From the NCBI RefSeq assembly GCF_030542965.1, contig NZ_JAUAOA010000003.1, forward strand, positions 62,001 through 126,000: DNA of 64,000 bases, given 5' to 3'. Shown here one piece after another: positions 18,290 through 27,037 of this stretch. The stretch is from Azotosporobacter soli. Lineage in GTDB: Bacteria; Bacillota; Negativicutes; SG130. The position numbers and the translations under genes are program-made. A model generated the notes under the pieces. The model saw only the letters and a program-made list of their open reading frames with translations, did not search any database and was not told where the DNA came from. Each line of letters begins with the position of its first letter. Position 1 is the stretch's first letter.

Positions 18290-18757
18290 TTACGAATCAT
18301 CGCCGCTATCCCAGCCGCCGCCATCATCGCTCGACGACGCGTCAGCATAGCCGCTGTCGTTTCCGCCGCCAAACAAGCCGCCGCCGGAAAAAAACAGCCA
18401 GGATAAGACGATTCCGATCACGATCAAAAAGATAGTGATCTTGATGATGCTTTTGATAAAGATCAGACACAGTACGGTCAATACAATGAAAATCACGACC
18501 GCCCAGAGACAACCGTTTTTCCCTTTCGCCGCTTTAGGGGGCGGTGACATTTCCCCCGCTCCTTGATATTGATATTGCGTTTGCGGCGGCGTTTTGGGCA
18601 GCGTAGGCGGTATCAGCGGCGCAGGCGGTGGCGGAACCGGGCTGACTTCTCGCAGCGGCGGCGGCCCTCCCTTTCCCTTTTCCGCAAGCGCGGTACCGCA
18701 AGCCGGACAAAAAGAATCTTCCTGATTCAATTCCTTACCACATTTCCCACAAAACAT
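18290..18757 (-). CDS. Zinc-ribbon membrane protein with proline-rich linker
   Basis: Protein of 155 residues. Residues 1-22 form a zinc ribbon (CGKCGKEL...FCPACG, two CxxC pairs). A proline-rich, probably disordered linker follows to about residue 75. Two hydrophobic segments come next (LWAVVIFIVLTVLCLIFI and ITIFLIVIGIVLSWLFF), and the tail is rich in Gly, Ser and Asp (GGGWDSGDDS). The ribosome site is GGAGG. The layout is common in Firmicutes, but no function is assigned. Next to a second zinc-ribbon gene. Confidence 0.78.
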   Translation of the reverse strand: MFCGKCGKELNQEDSFCPACGTALAEKGKGGPPPLREVSPVPPPPAPLIPPTLPKTPPQTQYQYQGAGEMSPPPKAAKGKNGCLWAVVIFIVLTVLCLIFIKSIIKITIFLIVIGIVLSWLFFSGGGLFGGGNDSGYADASSSDDGGGWDSGDDS

Positions 18758-18778
18758 CGCTTCGTTCCTCCACTCGCT

Positions 18779-19006
18779 TTACTGGCAACTACCGCAACAA
18801 CCGCTGCAACCATGCGGCGCAGAGCTTGCGCTGCCGCACGGCGCGCCGCCCTCGGCCTGCCTCGCCGGTGCGCTTACCGACAGTTTTTTCTTCAGACGTT
18901 CCCCCTGACAAGACGGACAGGGAACTCCGGCTTCTGTCGTGCCCATTTTCTGCAGCAGTTCGACGACTGCGCCGCATTGCTCACAGGAATATTCATATAA
19001 TGGCAT
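18779..19006 (-). CDS. FmdB-family zinc-ribbon protein
   Basis: Small protein of 75 residues beginning MPLYEYSCEQCG, the standard FmdB/CxxC_CxxC_SSSS start, with the second pair in CPSCQ. The tail ends in a cysteine-rich run (HGCSGCCGSC) that could bind extra metal. The start at 19006 is set by AAAGGAGG. The original FmdB was proposed as a regulator of formamidase, but most members have no proven role. Confidence 0.88.
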   Translation of the reverse strand: MPLYEYSCEQCGAVVELLQKMGTTEAGVPCPSCQGERLKKKLSVSAPARQAEGGAPCGSASSAPHGCSGCCGSCQ

Positions 19007-19160
19007 CTTCTCCTCCTTTTTCTCCACGCGTCAAACATCGCTTCGCTTATCGCCGTCAGCGACAATGCGTCATCGTTTTACAGCATAATGATAGCTATAA
19101 TTCTGCAAGCAGGCGGCAAATCCTGCCTGCAGCGACAAATCCATCCGCTTGGGCAGAGAA

Positions 19161-19189
19161 AAACGGCCAGCCTGTTCGGCTCGCCGTTT
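19161..19189. terminator. Terminator of the hydrogenase maturation operon
   Basis: On the minus strand AACGGC-AGCC pairs with GGCT-GCCGTT, followed by TTTTT, seven bases past the hydG stop. The 150 bp from here to the FmdB-family gene hold no other feature I can see. Confidence 0.82.
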
Positions 19190-19195
19190 CTTCAT

Positions 19196-20629
19196 TTAAA
19201 AAAAGATATCCCTTTTCCCCGCTTCCAGTTCCGCCAGTTTTTCCAGCGTCGCCTTGCGTGTCTCCGGTCGCTTGATATCGGCCAGATGCTTCTGAATTAC
19301 GCGTTCGCCGAGTTCTTTCAACTCCGGCGTCGCATAGTCGATGAGAAATTCCTTGAAGGTCAAAATGGCATTGGGCTGGCAAACATTCTGTATCTCGCCG
19401 CTTTTTGCCAGTTCCATGAAACGGTCGCCGGTCCGGCCCTGACGATAACAGGCCGTGCAAAAACTGGGCAACCAACCGGATTCACACAGTGCCGTCAGCA
19501 TATCATCGGTCGAGCGATGGTCATCGACATAGAATTGCGGGGTCTCGCCGCCCTTGCCGTCGCGTTCCTGCTGATAGCCGCCAACGCCGGTACAGGAGCC
19601 GGCCGAAACCTGTGAAACGCCGTATGCCAACAACTTGTCCCTCGATGCGGCATTTTCACGCGTCGATAAGATGATGCCCGCATATGGAACAGCCAAGCGC
19701 AAAATCGCGACGATCTTGGCGAATTCGTTGTCGTTGACCAGGTAGGGAAAGGTTTCATAATTCACGCCAGCCGCGGGGCGCATGCGCGGCACGGAAACCG
19801 TGTGCGGCCCGACGCCCATCGTTTTCTCCAGGTCGAGTGCATGCAAGAGCATCGCGATCACTTCAAATTTGTAGTCATAAAGGCCAAACAATACGCCAAA
19901 GCCGACATCGTCGATTCCGGCCTTCATCGCGCGGTGATGCGCCGTGGTGTGCCAATCATAATCCGCCTTAGGTCCGCCCGGATGCAGTTTCTCATAGGTC
20001 GGACGATGATAGGTTTCCTGAAAGAGGATGTAAGTGCCGATCCCTGCTTCTTTCAATTTGGCGTAGTTTTCAATCCGGTCGGCGGCAATATTGATATTGG
20101 CACGGCGGATACTGCCGTTTTCAAATTTTTGTGCATAAATCGTCTGCAACGATTCCAGTACATAATCGATCGGACATTCCTGCGGATGTTCACCGGCCTC
20201 GACGGCAAGGCGTTTATGCCCCATCGATTCGAGAATCTTGACTTCTTCGGCCACTTCGTCCTGGCTCAATTTGCGCCGGTTAAATTTATGATCCTTGCGA
20301 TAGCCGCAATAGGTACAGTCATTGATGCAGTGGTCACTGATGTAGAGAGGCGCAAACAAGACGACGCGTTTGCCGTAAATGCGCTCCTTGACCCGTCCGG
20401 CTACAGCATACAATTCTGCCAGCAATGTTTCATCCTCAAGGTGAAGCAAGATCGACGCTTCCTCCGGCGTCAGGCCTTTGGCAGCCTCAGCCTTGGCTAA
20501 AATCGCTTTCACGTCCTGCGGCGTTGCATTCTTCCCCGCCTGCAGCAGCGTTTCGATGGCTTCGTTGTTGATAAAGTCAGCGGCCTTCCACTGTTCGCCA
20601 TGTTTTTTCTGCAATGAAAATCCCATCAT
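19196..20629 (-). CDS. hydG: [FeFe]-hydrogenase maturation radical SAM enzyme HydG
   Basis: Cleaves tyrosine to yield the CO and cyanide of the H-cluster as an Fe(CO)2(CN)-cysteine synthon. The 477 residues have the radical SAM cluster motif in DHCINDCTYCGY (near 105-115) and the C-terminal auxiliary-cluster cysteines in FCTACYRQGRTGDRF and IQNVCQPNA. KFNRRKLSQDEVAEE and the SAGSCTGVGGYQ block are HydG-specific. Last gene of the maturation operon, 14 bp after hydE. Confidence 0.97.
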   Translation of the reverse strand: MMGFSLQKKHGEQWKAADFINNEAIETLLQAGKNATPQDVKAILAKAEAAKGLTPEEASILLHLEDETLLAELYAVAGRVKERIYGKRVVLFAPLYISDHCINDCTYCGYRKDHKFNRRKLSQDEVAEEVKILESMGHKRLAVEAGEHPQECPIDYVLESLQTIYAQKFENGSIRRANINIAADRIENYAKLKEAGIGTYILFQETYHRPTYEKLHPGGPKADYDWHTTAHHRAMKAGIDDVGFGVLFGLYDYKFEVIAMLLHALDLEKTMGVGPHTVSVPRMRPAAGVNYETFPYLVNDNEFAKIVAILRLAVPYAGIILSTRENAASRDKLLAYGVSQVSAGSCTGVGGYQQERDGKGGETPQFYVDDHRSTDDMLTALCESGWLPSFCTACYRQGRTGDRFMELAKSGEIQNVCQPNAILTFKEFLIDYATPELKELGERVIQKHLADIKRPETRKATLEKLAELEAGKRDIFF

Positions 20630-20643
20630 TTCTTCCTCCTTTG

Positions 20644-21690
20644 TTATCTCCGTATGCCGTCGCCGCGATCGAGCGCGACCGGCCTATTGATCTCCTTCAA
20701 CATCGCAACGACCCGTTCATGGGATGCCATAGCATCCTCGGTCGTCCCCACTTTGCCCGGATAAAGTTGATACGCTTTGCGAATGACCGTCGGTGAAAGG
20801 TTCGGCATCACCACATTGGCGCCGCAGGCCAGCGCCCGCCGTTGCCCCTGCGGATCAAGCGTCCCGATCGCACTGGTGGCCGGCATATGAACCGTCGGCA
20901 GCAGCAGGCGGGCCGTCGCCAACGCACGCAGACTGTCGTCGAGACTTCCGGGCGCCGCTTCGCGCAGCGGTGTTTCCGGATGCGGCAAAAAGGGACCGAT
21001 TCCAGCCATTTCGACGCCGATTTCCTGCAGCAGCAATAAATCCTGCGCCAGCGTCCTTCGTGTCTGTCCAGGCAGGCCAATCATGAAACCTGAACCAACC
21101 TGCCAGCCTTCTTGTTTCAGCCATTTCAGACAGGCAACCCGTTCTTTCAGTTCTGTTCCCGGCCGTAATTTAGCAAAAACATCGGGTTCAGAAATCTCCT
21201 GTTTCATCAAATAGCGATCCGCACCGGCACGGCGCATTTTCTCAAAGTCGGCGCGGCTGCGCAGTCCGACGCTGAGAGTGACGGCAACATCGGCGATCCG
21301 CTTCACACGACGCACCATATCGGCCAATTGATCACCGCTATAGAAACCATCCTCGCCCGCTTGCAGCACCAAAGTACGATAGCCATGTTGCGCGGCAAAG
21401 AACGCCGCCGCTTCCAGTTGCTGCTCGCTCAGGCGATAGCGATTCACTGTTTGATTGCTGCGCCGCAGACCGCAATAATGGCAATCCCAGCTGCAGTAAT
21501 TGGAAAACTCGATCAGACCGCGCAAGTGAACCGCATCGCCAAGTTCCTGATGCCGTACCACATCGGCGGCGGTAAACAGCATCTCTTCTTCCGCTCCAGA
21601 AGAAGCGGAAAGCAGCAGTTCCAGCTGCGCGATCGACGGTTGACGCCGTTTCTTCAACTCGGCAAGCGCAACAGCAAATTCTTCCCGCAT
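20644..21690 (-). CDS. hydE: [FeFe]-hydrogenase maturation radical SAM enzyme HydE
   Basis: Acts on the HydG organometallic product to build the diiron precursor of the H-cluster. 348 residues. The radical SAM motif is in FSNYCSWDCHYCGLRRSN (near 66-75), followed by LQAGEDG and GLRSRADFEKMRRAGADRYLMKQE, a HydE signature. The start chosen is the second of two near ATGs (21690): it has GGGGAGG at normal spacing, while the first (21696) is only one base from it. The ATG overlaps the hydF stop as TGATG, so the two are coupled. Confidence 0.96.
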   Translation of the reverse strand: MREEFAVALAELKKRRQPSIAQLELLLSASSGAEEEMLFTAADVVRHQELGDAVHLRGLIEFSNYCSWDCHYCGLRRSNQTVNRYRLSEQQLEAAAFFAAQHGYRTLVLQAGEDGFYSGDQLADMVRRVKRIADVAVTLSVGLRSRADFEKMRRAGADRYLMKQEISEPDVFAKLRPGTELKERVACLKWLKQEGWQVGSGFMIGLPGQTRRTLAQDLLLLQEIGVEMAGIGPFLPHPETPLREAAPGSLDDSLRALATARLLLPTVHMPATSAIGTLDPQGQRRALACGANVVMPNLSPTVIRKAYQLYPGKVGTTEDAMASHERVVAMLKEINRPVALDRGDGIRR

Positions 21691-22928
21691 CAGCATTCCT
21701 CCCCGGCCAGGAATTGTTCCGCCAAAAGAGGAAACGGCGATAGCGCACGCGGTAGGATGCCCTGCAATGCAGCGATCGCAACGCCGTAATTCACAATCGG
21801 CACGCCGGCCTGCCCGGCTTCCATGATGCGCGCCATCATTTCACGCCGGTTCAGCATACAGGCGCCGCAGTGGACGATCAAACGGTACGAGGAAAGATCA
21901 CGAGGAAAAGTGTGCCCACTGCTCCATTCGAATTCGATCTCGCCGCCGACATGCTGGCGTATCCAGCGCGGCAGCTTGACGCTGCCGATATCGTCTTCCA
22001 CCCGATGATGGCTGCAGCCTTCGCTGATCAACACCCGATCGCCAGGCCTAAGTTCAAGCAATGTCTTGGCGCCGCTGACCAACGCTTCCAGACTGCCCTT
22101 ATAGCGGGCGAAGAGGATCGAGAAAGAAGTCAGCAACACATCCGGCGGCGTATCCGCATCAGCCTTGAGAAAGACCTGCGAATCGGTAATCACAAGGCGC
22201 GGGCGCTTGGCAAGCGACGCCATGCATTCCTTCATTTCGCGTTCTTTCACGATATACGGCATCGCATCATGATCCAAAAGATCACGAATGACCTGTACCT
22301 GCGGCAGAATCAGACGGCCTTTTGGCGCCGCAAGATCGATCGGCGCGACCAGCACGACCGTATCACCCGGACTGACCAAATCGCCGGCCAGCGTCTGTTC
22401 ATCCCAGTGCGGCGGCGCATAGCGCACCAGCGCGACCTTGAGATCGCCAATGCCCTGCCCCGTCAGCGCGCTGACGTTCACCACGCCGACCGCCTGCAGC
22501 GACTGTTGCAGCTGCCCGCTTTTCACTGCGGGCGACTCGGCCAAATCGCTTTTATTGATGACGAGCAATAACGGAATCTTTCGGGCATGACACTGCTTTG
22601 CCACCTCTTCCTCCCAGTGTCCCGGCTCCTTCCCGCCATCGAGCACCAGAACCGCCAAATCAGTCTTAGCCAGTACCGCGAGCGATTTCTCGACACGCAA
22701 CAGCCCCAGTTCCCCTTCATCATCAAGTCCCGCCGTGTCAATCACCACGACAGGGCCAAGCGGAACAATCTCCATGCTTTTATAAACCGGATCGGTCGTC
22801 GTTCCGGCAACTGGCGATACGATCGCCAGGTCTTGACGCGTCAACGCATTGATCAGGCTCGATTTTCCGGCATTGCGCCGACCAAACAATGCAATATGCA
22901 AGCGGTTGCCGCGCGGCGTATTATGCAT
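21690..22928 (-). CDS. hydF: [FeFe]-hydrogenase maturation GTPase HydF
   Basis: Scaffold that assembles the diiron subcluster and delivers it to the hydrogenase. The 412 residues have an N-terminal GTPase domain (P-loop FGRRNAGKSS, GTTTDPV, DTAG, NKSD) and a C-terminal cluster-binding domain with CSHHR and VHCGAC, matching the CxH...HCGxC iron-sulfur motif. GAGGAGG precedes the ATG. It lies 14 bp after aspartate ammonia-lyase and overlaps hydE. Confidence 0.97.
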   Translation of the reverse strand: MHNTPRGNRLHIALFGRRNAGKSSLINALTRQDLAIVSPVAGTTTDPVYKSMEIVPLGPVVVIDTAGLDDEGELGLLRVEKSLAVLAKTDLAVLVLDGGKEPGHWEEEVAKQCHARKIPLLLVINKSDLAESPAVKSGQLQQSLQAVGVVNVSALTGQGIGDLKVALVRYAPPHWDEQTLAGDLVSPGDTVVLVAPIDLAAPKGRLILPQVQVIRDLLDHDAMPYIVKEREMKECMASLAKRPRLVITDSQVFLKADADTPPDVLLTSFSILFARYKGSLEALVSGAKTLLELRPGDRVLISEGCSHHRVEDDIGSVKLPRWIRQHVGGEIEFEWSSGHTFPRDLSSYRLIVHCGACMLNRREMMARIMEAGQAGVPIVNYGVAIAALQGILPRALSPFPLLAEQFLAGEEC

Positions 22929-22942
22929 ATCCGTTTCCTCCT

Positions 22943-24340
22943 CTACTTCTTAACGACGCTCCCCGGTCGGGTCAACACTTCCGGACGCAGCAGCGAGCTG
23001 ATTTCCGAATCCGTCAAAAGCTTTTCCTGCAAAATGACGTCTTTGATATTTTTGCCTTCCGCCAGCGCCCGTTTGGCCAATTCTGCCGCCCGGTCATAGC
23101 CGACCAACGGCGCCAGCGCAGTTGCCAGTGCCATGCTCGATTCCAAGTGACGGCGGCATACGTCAGGCGCCGCTTCAATGCCGTCGATGCAAGAGAACGC
23201 TAACTGCTTGATTGCCAAGGCCAAGCTTTCCAACGCCGGCAGCAGATTGGCGGACAAGAGTGGTAAAAAAGCATTCAATTCGAGCTGCCCGCCCTGCACC
23301 GCCAATGTGATCGCCAAGTCCTGCGCCATGACTTGGTAGGCGACCTGCGTCACCATCTCCGGCAAGACAGGATTCACCTTGCCCGGCATGATCGAAGAAC
23401 CAGCCTGCAACTGCGGCAGTTTGATCTCGCCAAAGCCGCCGCGCGGCCCGGACGAAAGCAAGCGCAAATCACCGCACAGTTTGATCAGCGTCGCAGCGCA
23501 GGCTTTGATCAATCCAGCCACCTCAACGAAAACGTCGGCGTTTTGCGTACCGTCCATCAGATTTTCATCCTTGGCAAGACCAAGTCCCGTCAGCGCACGC
23601 AAGCGTTCCACCACGCCAAAGACATAACGCCGATCGGCATTGATCCCGGTACCGACTGCCGTTCCACCTAAGTTAACTTTGCGCAAACGTTCTTCCACTT
23701 TATAGAGACGCCAACGGTCGCGGCTGATCGCCTCCGCCCAGGCGGAAAATTCCTGTCCCAGCGTGATCGGTACCGCATCCTGCATTTCGGTCCGTCCCAA
23801 CTTCAATATGCCCGCGAACTCGGCTTCTTTTTTTTGCAAAGAACCTTGCAGATCGGCGCAAGCCTGCGCCAACGGCAAGAGAAGACGGATCGCCGCAATG
23901 CGCAGCGCCGTAGGATACACGTCATTGGTCGACTGCGATAAATTCACATGGTCAAGCGGATGCACAAGCGCATAATCCCCTTTTTCTCCGCCGAGAATTT
24001 CGATCGCTCGGTTCGCCAGCACTTCATTCATGTTCATGTTCGTCGATGTTCCTGCGCCGCCTTGCAGCGCGTCGAGAATGAACTGCTCCGCCAATTCGCC
24101 TTGCGCAACTTCACTGGCTGCCTGACAAATCGCATCGCCGATTCTTTTCTCCAAATAGCCCGTCTTCATATTCATTTCCGCGGCCGCCTGTTTAACAACG
24201 GCCAACCCTTTAATCAGTTCCGGATGAACGCGTTGACGACTGACCGCGAAATTTTCCGAGGCGCGCAACGTATGGATGCCATAATAGACCGACTTCGGCA
24301 ATTGACGCCGCCCAAGAAAATCCTCTTCCCATCGCTCCAT
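22943..24340 (-). CDS. aspA: Aspartate ammonia-lyase in the hydrogenase maturation operon
   Basis: Deaminates aspartate to fumarate and ammonia. The 465 residues belong to the class II fumarase/aspartase superfamily: GTSTNMNMNEVLANRA, the loop GSSIMPGKVNP (catalytic Ser) and NDVYPTALR. Aspartase-like genes recur beside hydEFG in clostridia and Thermotogae (family knowledge), and here it is embedded in the operon with gaps of 11 and 14 bp. It could supply ammonia for the azadithiolate bridge of the H-cluster, or fumarate for anaerobic respiration; the sequence does not decide. Confidence 0.92.
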   Translation of the reverse strand: MERWEEDFLGRRQLPKSVYYGIHTLRASENFAVSRQRVHPELIKGLAVVKQAAAEMNMKTGYLEKRIGDAICQAASEVAQGELAEQFILDALQGGAGTSTNMNMNEVLANRAIEILGGEKGDYALVHPLDHVNLSQSTNDVYPTALRIAAIRLLLPLAQACADLQGSLQKKEAEFAGILKLGRTEMQDAVPITLGQEFSAWAEAISRDRWRLYKVEERLRKVNLGGTAVGTGINADRRYVFGVVERLRALTGLGLAKDENLMDGTQNADVFVEVAGLIKACAATLIKLCGDLRLLSSGPRGGFGEIKLPQLQAGSSIMPGKVNPVLPEMVTQVAYQVMAQDLAITLAVQGGQLELNAFLPLLSANLLPALESLALAIKQLAFSCIDGIEAAPDVCRRHLESSMALATALAPLVGYDRAAELAKRALAEGKNIKDVILQEKLLTDSEISSLLRPEVLTRPGSVVKK

Positions 24341-24351
24341 TTCTTTCCTCC

Positions 24352-24609
24352 TTAACGACTGCTCAATGCCGATTTTACCTGAACGCCCTTGACATTGCCG
24401 AGCCGCCCGGTCATCGCACCGATCTCATCATTTGTCCCATGCACGATCAAGGAAATCACGGACACGCCGCGCTCTTTATGCGACACGCGCGGCACGCCCA
24501 TGCGCCCGATGATGATTTCGCCGTATTGGCTGAGAATATGGTTGATATCCCCTGCCTTCAGACTGTCTTCGATAACGATTCCGACGACGCCCAGTCTCTC
24601 TTCCGCCAT
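24352..24609 (-). CDS. TM1266-family iron-only hydrogenase system regulator
   Basis: Small putative regulator of 85 residues with an ACT/NikR-like fold: RLGVVGIVIEDSLKAGDINHILSQYGEIIIGRMGVP, then GVSVISLIVHGTNDEIGAMTGRLG. The family is named for its association with hydEFG. It has no DNA-binding domain of its own, so a sensor or adaptor role is possible. The start ATG at 24609 has GGGAG upstream; an earlier in-frame ATG would extend through the terminator hairpin. First gene of the operon. Confidence 0.9.
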   Translation of the reverse strand: MAEERLGVVGIVIEDSLKAGDINHILSQYGEIIIGRMGVPRVSHKERGVSVISLIVHGTNDEIGAMTGRLGNVKGVQVKSALSSR

Positions 24610-24627
24610 GACATCACTCCCTTTTAA

Positions 24628-24654
24628 AATGAAAAATCCGCCCTTAAGGACGGA
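24628..24654 (-). terminator. Leader terminator (attenuator) before the hydrogenase maturation operon
   Basis: TCCGTCC-TTAA-GGGCGGA followed by TTTTT on the minus strand, 19 bases before the TM1266-family start codon and upstream of its ribosome site. It would stop transcription of the operon unless relieved. Confidence 0.75.
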
Positions 24655-24659
24655 AAGAT

Positions 24660-24830
24660 GCGACAAACCCGCAGCCGAAAAACATTTCTCCGGCTGCCGT
24701 GCTCATCCTGGTACGTGATCTCCTTGTCTGCCGCACCTGCGTCAGACTGAGAAACCGCGTTATCTTGTCCGCCCCTTCGGCGCAGCCTTCGCCGCAACCG
24801 TCAGTCGCTATCCTGCTTCTGTTTCGCTTT
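24660..24830 (-). ncRNA. Structured leader resembling a glycine riboswitch
   Basis: Reading on the minus strand, GGATAGCGACTGA (24813-24801) is followed by a CGGTT/GGCTG stem, the block GCGCCGAAGGGGC (24783-24771) and TTTCTCAG (24754-24747). The order GGAxAG, stem, CGCCGAAGGnGC, then UCUCAG is that of glycine aptamers as I recall them from Bacillus gcvT. A GTCTG/CAGAC hairpin and a CCAGGATGAG segment follow, then a GCAGCCG/CGGCTGC hairpin and the terminator. The match is not complete: GGATAG instead of GGAGAG, and an unusual insert after UCUCAG. No second aptamer is seen. An unknown leader RNA is the alternative. Confidence 0.5.
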
Positions 24831-24871
24831 TACTCTATTCGCCGCGCGAAGGAAAATCCCTTCCGTTTCAC

Positions 24872-25774
24872 TTAACGCTCGACGCAATTATACGGATCCC
24901 AATCCGTCACCTGCTGCAACTTTTTTGTCGCCAGGGCAATGTCGGTCAAAAGGCGCTCTCGCTCTTTCGGCAGCGTCGCTGCGAGATTGACGTAATTTGA
25001 GATATGATTGCTGCGAAACAGGCAGTGGTGGCCTTCGGGAAATCGAATCGACTCGACGATCCATCCCAGTTCTTCCATCAATTCCGCCGGATTCAAGATC
25101 TGAAACGTACCCGCTTCAAACTCCTCTTTCAACTCACTGCCCCGGTAAAGCATCAGCGTCAGCGCGCTCAGCAAGTCTGGACAAATGGCGCTGACCGCTT
25201 CAGCTGTGCTTTTCGCATGCGCAGCGCTGGCCTCCCTGCCGCCCAGTCCGAGAATCATCATCAGCGATAACTTTATCCCGGCCGCCCGGATTCGTTGTCC
25301 AGCCTCGATCGACTGCGGCCCGTCGACGCCTTTTTGCACATGCTGCAATACGTCGCTGTCGCCCGACTCCATGCCATAGTAAATCAGCTTCAGACCGGCT
25401 TCTTTAAGCGCCAGCAGCTCATCCGGCCGCTTCGCGAGGATATCGCGCGGCCCGGCATAGCAGGACACGCGCTGCAGGCGAGGAAACGACGTACGGAGTT
25501 CTTGCAAAATCGGCAGCAAGCGCTCCGTATGCAAAACCAGTGCGTTGCCATCAGCAAGAAAAACCCGACGAATTTCCTGCCGGTGCGGCAAGGCCATTTT
25601 TATCTGGCGCTGCACCTCAATGTGCGGACGCACCTGGAAAGGAACGCTTCGATACATATTACAATAAGTACAACGATTATGCGAACAGCCGACCGTCACG
25701 CGCAACAAAAAGCTGTTGGCTTCACTTGGCGGACGGAAAACCGGCCCTTGCGCCGTATCAAAATAAAGATTCAT
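24872..25774 (-). CDS. Radical SAM protein of unknown substrate
   Basis: 300-residue radical SAM enzyme. The cluster motif is VGCSHNRCTYCNMYR (CX4CX2C spacing, residues 30-37), followed by ESGDSDVLQHVQKG and IKLSLMMILGLGG, typical of the HemN/Elp3-like branch that acts on small molecules or tRNA. No accessory cluster or B12 domain is visible. AAAGGAG precedes the ATG. It lies upstream of the hydrogenase operon on the same strand, but the 262-bp gap with its own leader makes a shared role uncertain. Confidence 0.82.
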   Translation of the reverse strand: MNLYFDTAQGPVFRPPSEANSFLLRVTVGCSHNRCTYCNMYRSVPFQVRPHIEVQRQIKMALPHRQEIRRVFLADGNALVLHTERLLPILQELRTSFPRLQRVSCYAGPRDILAKRPDELLALKEAGLKLIYYGMESGDSDVLQHVQKGVDGPQSIEAGQRIRAAGIKLSLMMILGLGGREASAAHAKSTAEAVSAICPDLLSALTLMLYRGSELKEEFEAGTFQILNPAELMEELGWIVESIRFPEGHHCLFRSNHISNYVNLAATLPKERERLLTDIALATKKLQQVTDWDPYNCVER

Positions 25775-25814
25775 GCAGCACTCCTTTTATTGTTCGGCAT
25801 CCTCTAACCACAGG

Positions 25815-25841
25815 AAAAACCCGGAGCCATCCCCTCCGGTT
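25815..25841. terminator. Terminator after the diguanylate cyclase gene
   Basis: AACCGGAG pairs with CTCCGGGTT (one bulge) and is followed by a T-run on the minus strand. Confidence 0.7.
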
Positions 25842-25884
25842 ATGATGCAAAATACTCTGCAGCCCATCCTCGTTTCCAGCTCAT

Positions 25885-26931
25885 TTATAAACGACAGACC
25901 AGAGCCAGTTCCTCTTCAAACAATTCTGTCCGGTTGCGTCCGTCACGCTTTGCTTTATAAAGCGCGCTGTCTGCACGCGCAAAAACAGCTTCTTCGCCAT
26001 AGCGTCCATCATTGATCGCCACGCCGATCGATACGCTCACCGGAACCGCAACGCCTTTGCAGCTAAAACAGTTTTCCGCAACCTGAAGCCTCAGCCGCTC
26101 TGCAACCTGCAGCGCCAGATCCGCGTTTGCCCCCGGCAGCAGGATGACGAATTCTTCCCCGCCGTAACGAAACGCCAGATCGCTCCTGCGCAAACTTTTA
26201 TGGATGATCGCGCCAAGCCGCACCAGTACCTTATTGCCGAAATCATGACCGTACGTGTCATTCACTTTCTTGAAATGATCAAGGTCAAGCACCAGCAGCG
26301 CATACTGTTCCACCTTACCGACTTTTTCCTGATACGCTCTAAAATTATACAAACCGGTCAATTCATCGGTAACCGCTTTTAACTGAATCGAGTCATTATT
26401 ACGCGTCAATTCCTGCATCTTTTGCACATTATCCAGATTGCGCTGCAGCACCAATTGCAGATAAAGCGCCGCAGCCGCCAAAATCGTCATCACTAAGACT
26501 TCATAAGCCAGCCGCCAGAAGAAAGCGCTTTCTCCAGCGTTCAACCTCCAGGCGCTGAGCAGATACAAACCGCTCAGCAGGAATGTCACACGCGGAATTT
26601 TCGCCGGCGAAATGCGCAGCGCGATACGTGCCAGGAGCAGTTGGAAAAGGATGCCGCTGAACAAAGCGGCCTGCGCAGTGATGGCGACTGCAAAAAAAAG
26701 ATTCAGCAGCAAATCCCACGGCCCTTTGCCGAACTTCGTCTTTTCCGCCGCAAGATTGTAAGCGAGGGATGCAATGCCGAAAACAGCCAGCCAAAAAAAA
26801 GACTGCCCGCTCTGGCCGCCGACGCTTTGCAGAAGAATGAAGACAACGAACAACAAGCCGGCGCGTCGCACCAGCAATTGGACGTATTCTTCGCTTTTTT
26901 CCGGCAAGAGCGCGATTTGGCGACCTTTCAT
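25885..26931 (-). CDS. Membrane-bound diguanylate cyclase (GGDEF)
   Basis: Makes cyclic di-GMP from two GTP. The start ATG at 26931 is set by AGGAGG nine bases upstream; earlier in-frame starts lack a site. Length 348: about six membrane segments to residue 170, a short coiled region, then a GGDEF domain (TDELTGLYNFRAY, LDLDHFKKVNDTYGHDFG). The active-site loop reads GGEEF, and RRSD lies five residues before it, an intact inhibitory I-site, so product inhibition is expected. An HD-GYP phosphodiesterase lies 3 kb away. Confidence 0.93.
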   Translation of the reverse strand: MKGRQIALLPEKSEEYVQLLVRRAGLLFVVFILLQSVGGQSGQSFFWLAVFGIASLAYNLAAEKTKFGKGPWDLLLNLFFAVAITAQAALFSGILFQLLLARIALRISPAKIPRVTFLLSGLYLLSAWRLNAGESAFFWRLAYEVLVMTILAAAALYLQLVLQRNLDNVQKMQELTRNNDSIQLKAVTDELTGLYNFRAYQEKVGKVEQYALLVLDLDHFKKVNDTYGHDFGNKVLVRLGAIIHKSLRRSDLAFRYGGEEFVILLPGANADLALQVAERLRLQVAENCFSCKGVAVPVSVSIGVAINDGRYGEEAVFARADSALYKAKRDGRNRTELFEEELALVCRL

Positions 26932-27037
26932 TTCCGTCGACCTCCTCGACATGTTTTCACGATCCTTACATGTCGGCTCTAGTTTGTTACATTTAAAGTG
27001 TATATATTCTTCAGACAATGGCGATTTCCTGCCCACA

